From positions 40,877 through 104,876 of the forward strand of contig PBYU01000011.1 in NCBI GenBank assembly GCA_002730035.1: a stretch of 64,000 nt of DNA. Reading direction: 5' to 3'. A program made the translations under genes and the position numbers. The first letter of the stretch is position 1, and the number at the start of each line of letters is the position of its first letter. The notes beneath the pieces were generated by a model. The model was not told where the DNA came from, searched no databases, and was given only the letters and a program-made list of their open reading frames with translations. The DNA is from Gammaproteobacteria bacterium (GTDB lineage: Bacteria; Pseudomonadota; Gammaproteobacteria; Pseudomonadales; Pseudohongiellaceae). Below, in pieces: positions 63,462 through 64,000 of this stretch.

Positions 63462-64000
63462 ATGCGGAAAAATTTTCCATACAGGCGTAAGGCCATTACC
63501 GTTGGCGTAATTCTTGCCGGGCTATCACTACCTGCCGCGGCTCAAGAAGACGATGATAGTGAGATTGAAGAAGTCATTGTGACAGGATCTTTCATCCGCG
63601 GGTCACCGCTGGATGCACCCTCTCCGGTCCAGGTTGTGGACCGCGAGAGCATTGAAGCGCAGGGAGCGGCGATAATCTGGGACGTTATTAAGAACCTGGA
63701 GGTGAACTCCGGTTCATTCACCAACTCCGGTTCTGGAGAACGTTCACAGGTGGAAGGTACAGCGCAGGTTAACTTGCGTAACCTTGGCGAAAACTCGACA
63801 TTGACCTTAATTAACGGCAGGCGAGTTACGCCTTATGCGGCGATTACCCAAGGCGGTGGTGAATTCGTAGACATCAATGCAATCCCGGTCGTGATGACTG
63901 ATCGTATCGAAGTTCTCACGGATGGGGGTTCCGCCCTCTACGGCGCCGATGCGGTGGCTGGCGTGGTCAACGTGATCATGCGTACAGATTTTGAAGGTTT
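63462..64000 (+). CDS. Large TonB-dependent receptor, second tandem copy (partial)
   Basis: The frame starts at ATG 63462 with GGAGAG upstream and runs off the end of the window. The first 179 residues are very close to the receptor at 59483: signal peptide with GVILAGLSLP, EIEEVIVTGSFIRGSPLDAP, IWDVIKNLEVN and LTDGGSALYGADAVAGVVN. Differences cluster after the plug start (SGSFTNSGSGERSQVEG), a likely ligand-facing loop. It is a tandem duplicate that may have a different ligand. Confidence 0.9.
   Translation, partial: MRKNFPYRRKAITVGVILAGLSLPAAAQEDDDSEIEEVIVTGSFIRGSPLDAPSPVQVVDRESIEAQGAAIIWDVIKNLEVNSGSFTNSGSGERSQVEGTAQVNLRNLGENSTLTLINGRRVTPYAAITQGGGEFVDINAIPVVMTDRIEVLTDGGSALYGADAVAGVVNVIMRTDFEG

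Overview
This 64 kb window looks like the chromosome of a free-living, probably marine, Gammaproteobacterium. The evidence is the overall gene content: TonB-dependent receptors, a SelD fused to an NADH-dehydrogenase-like domain, an Fnr/Anr regulator beside UspE-type universal stress proteins, and many acyl-CoA dehydrogenases. Gene density is high and codon use looks even throughout. I see no rRNA, tRNA, CRISPR array, integrase, transposase or prophage. I cannot place the genus from sequence alone.

Layout. 0-13 kb: end of an aldolase/short-chain dehydrogenase joined to mtnA, then hinT, glutaminyl cyclotransferase, a YjbQ protein, a lipoprotein peptidase, a TPR protein, the Ndh-SelD fusion, a TonB receptor, an MFS carrier, patatin, GNAT and thioesterase genes. 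13-21 kb: a catabolic-looking block of amidohydrolase, sodium/solute symporter, thiamine-diphosphate enzyme, a secreted protein of unknown function and a PQQ dehydrogenase with a haem c domain. 21-31 kb: DUF4105 protein, a Pal-like lipoprotein, an operon of two acyl-CoA dehydrogenases with a histidine phosphatase, an APH-type kinase and an SDR, then a split membrane/spermidine-synthase pair and an exported hydrolase. 31-40 kb: fadH, fnr, and a stress island of four Usp genes (one broken), a DksA/TraR zinc-finger protein and a voltage-gated potassium-type channel with a zinc ribbon. Three Fnr-type palindromes in this island each have a -10 hexamer exactly 22 nt downstream, the geometry of class II Fnr activation. 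40-48 kb: fatty-acid or alicyclic acyl-CoA oxidation (acyl-CoA dehydrogenases, a decayed thiolase, a FadJ-like protein, a Zn alcohol dehydrogenase). 48-51.4 kb: small membrane and enzyme genes, two of them carrying in-frame stops. 51.4-59 kb: a run of exported enzymes (enolase superfamily, TldE/TldD, S9 peptidase, two-domain VOC protein). 59-64 kb: two tandem, closely related large TonB-dependent receptors, the second cut by the window end.

Themes. Lipid/acyl-CoA catabolism dominates, with two separate pairs of PimC/PimD-like acyl-CoA dehydrogenases. Oxygen-responsive stress control is concentrated at 33.5-39.5 kb. Four genes between 36.8 and 51.4 kb are broken: a 7-nt deletion in a uspE copy, an internal deletion plus TGA in a thiolase, TAA plus TGA in a sulfotransferase, and TAG in a membrane protein. 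They point to ongoing gene decay in an otherwise compact region. Several intergenic regions hold strong RNA structures (12.9, 21.3, 42.2 and 63.0 kb) that no gene explains. I did not identify a clear new defence or mobile system. The best-supported new observation is the Fnr-type control of the Usp/DksA island.
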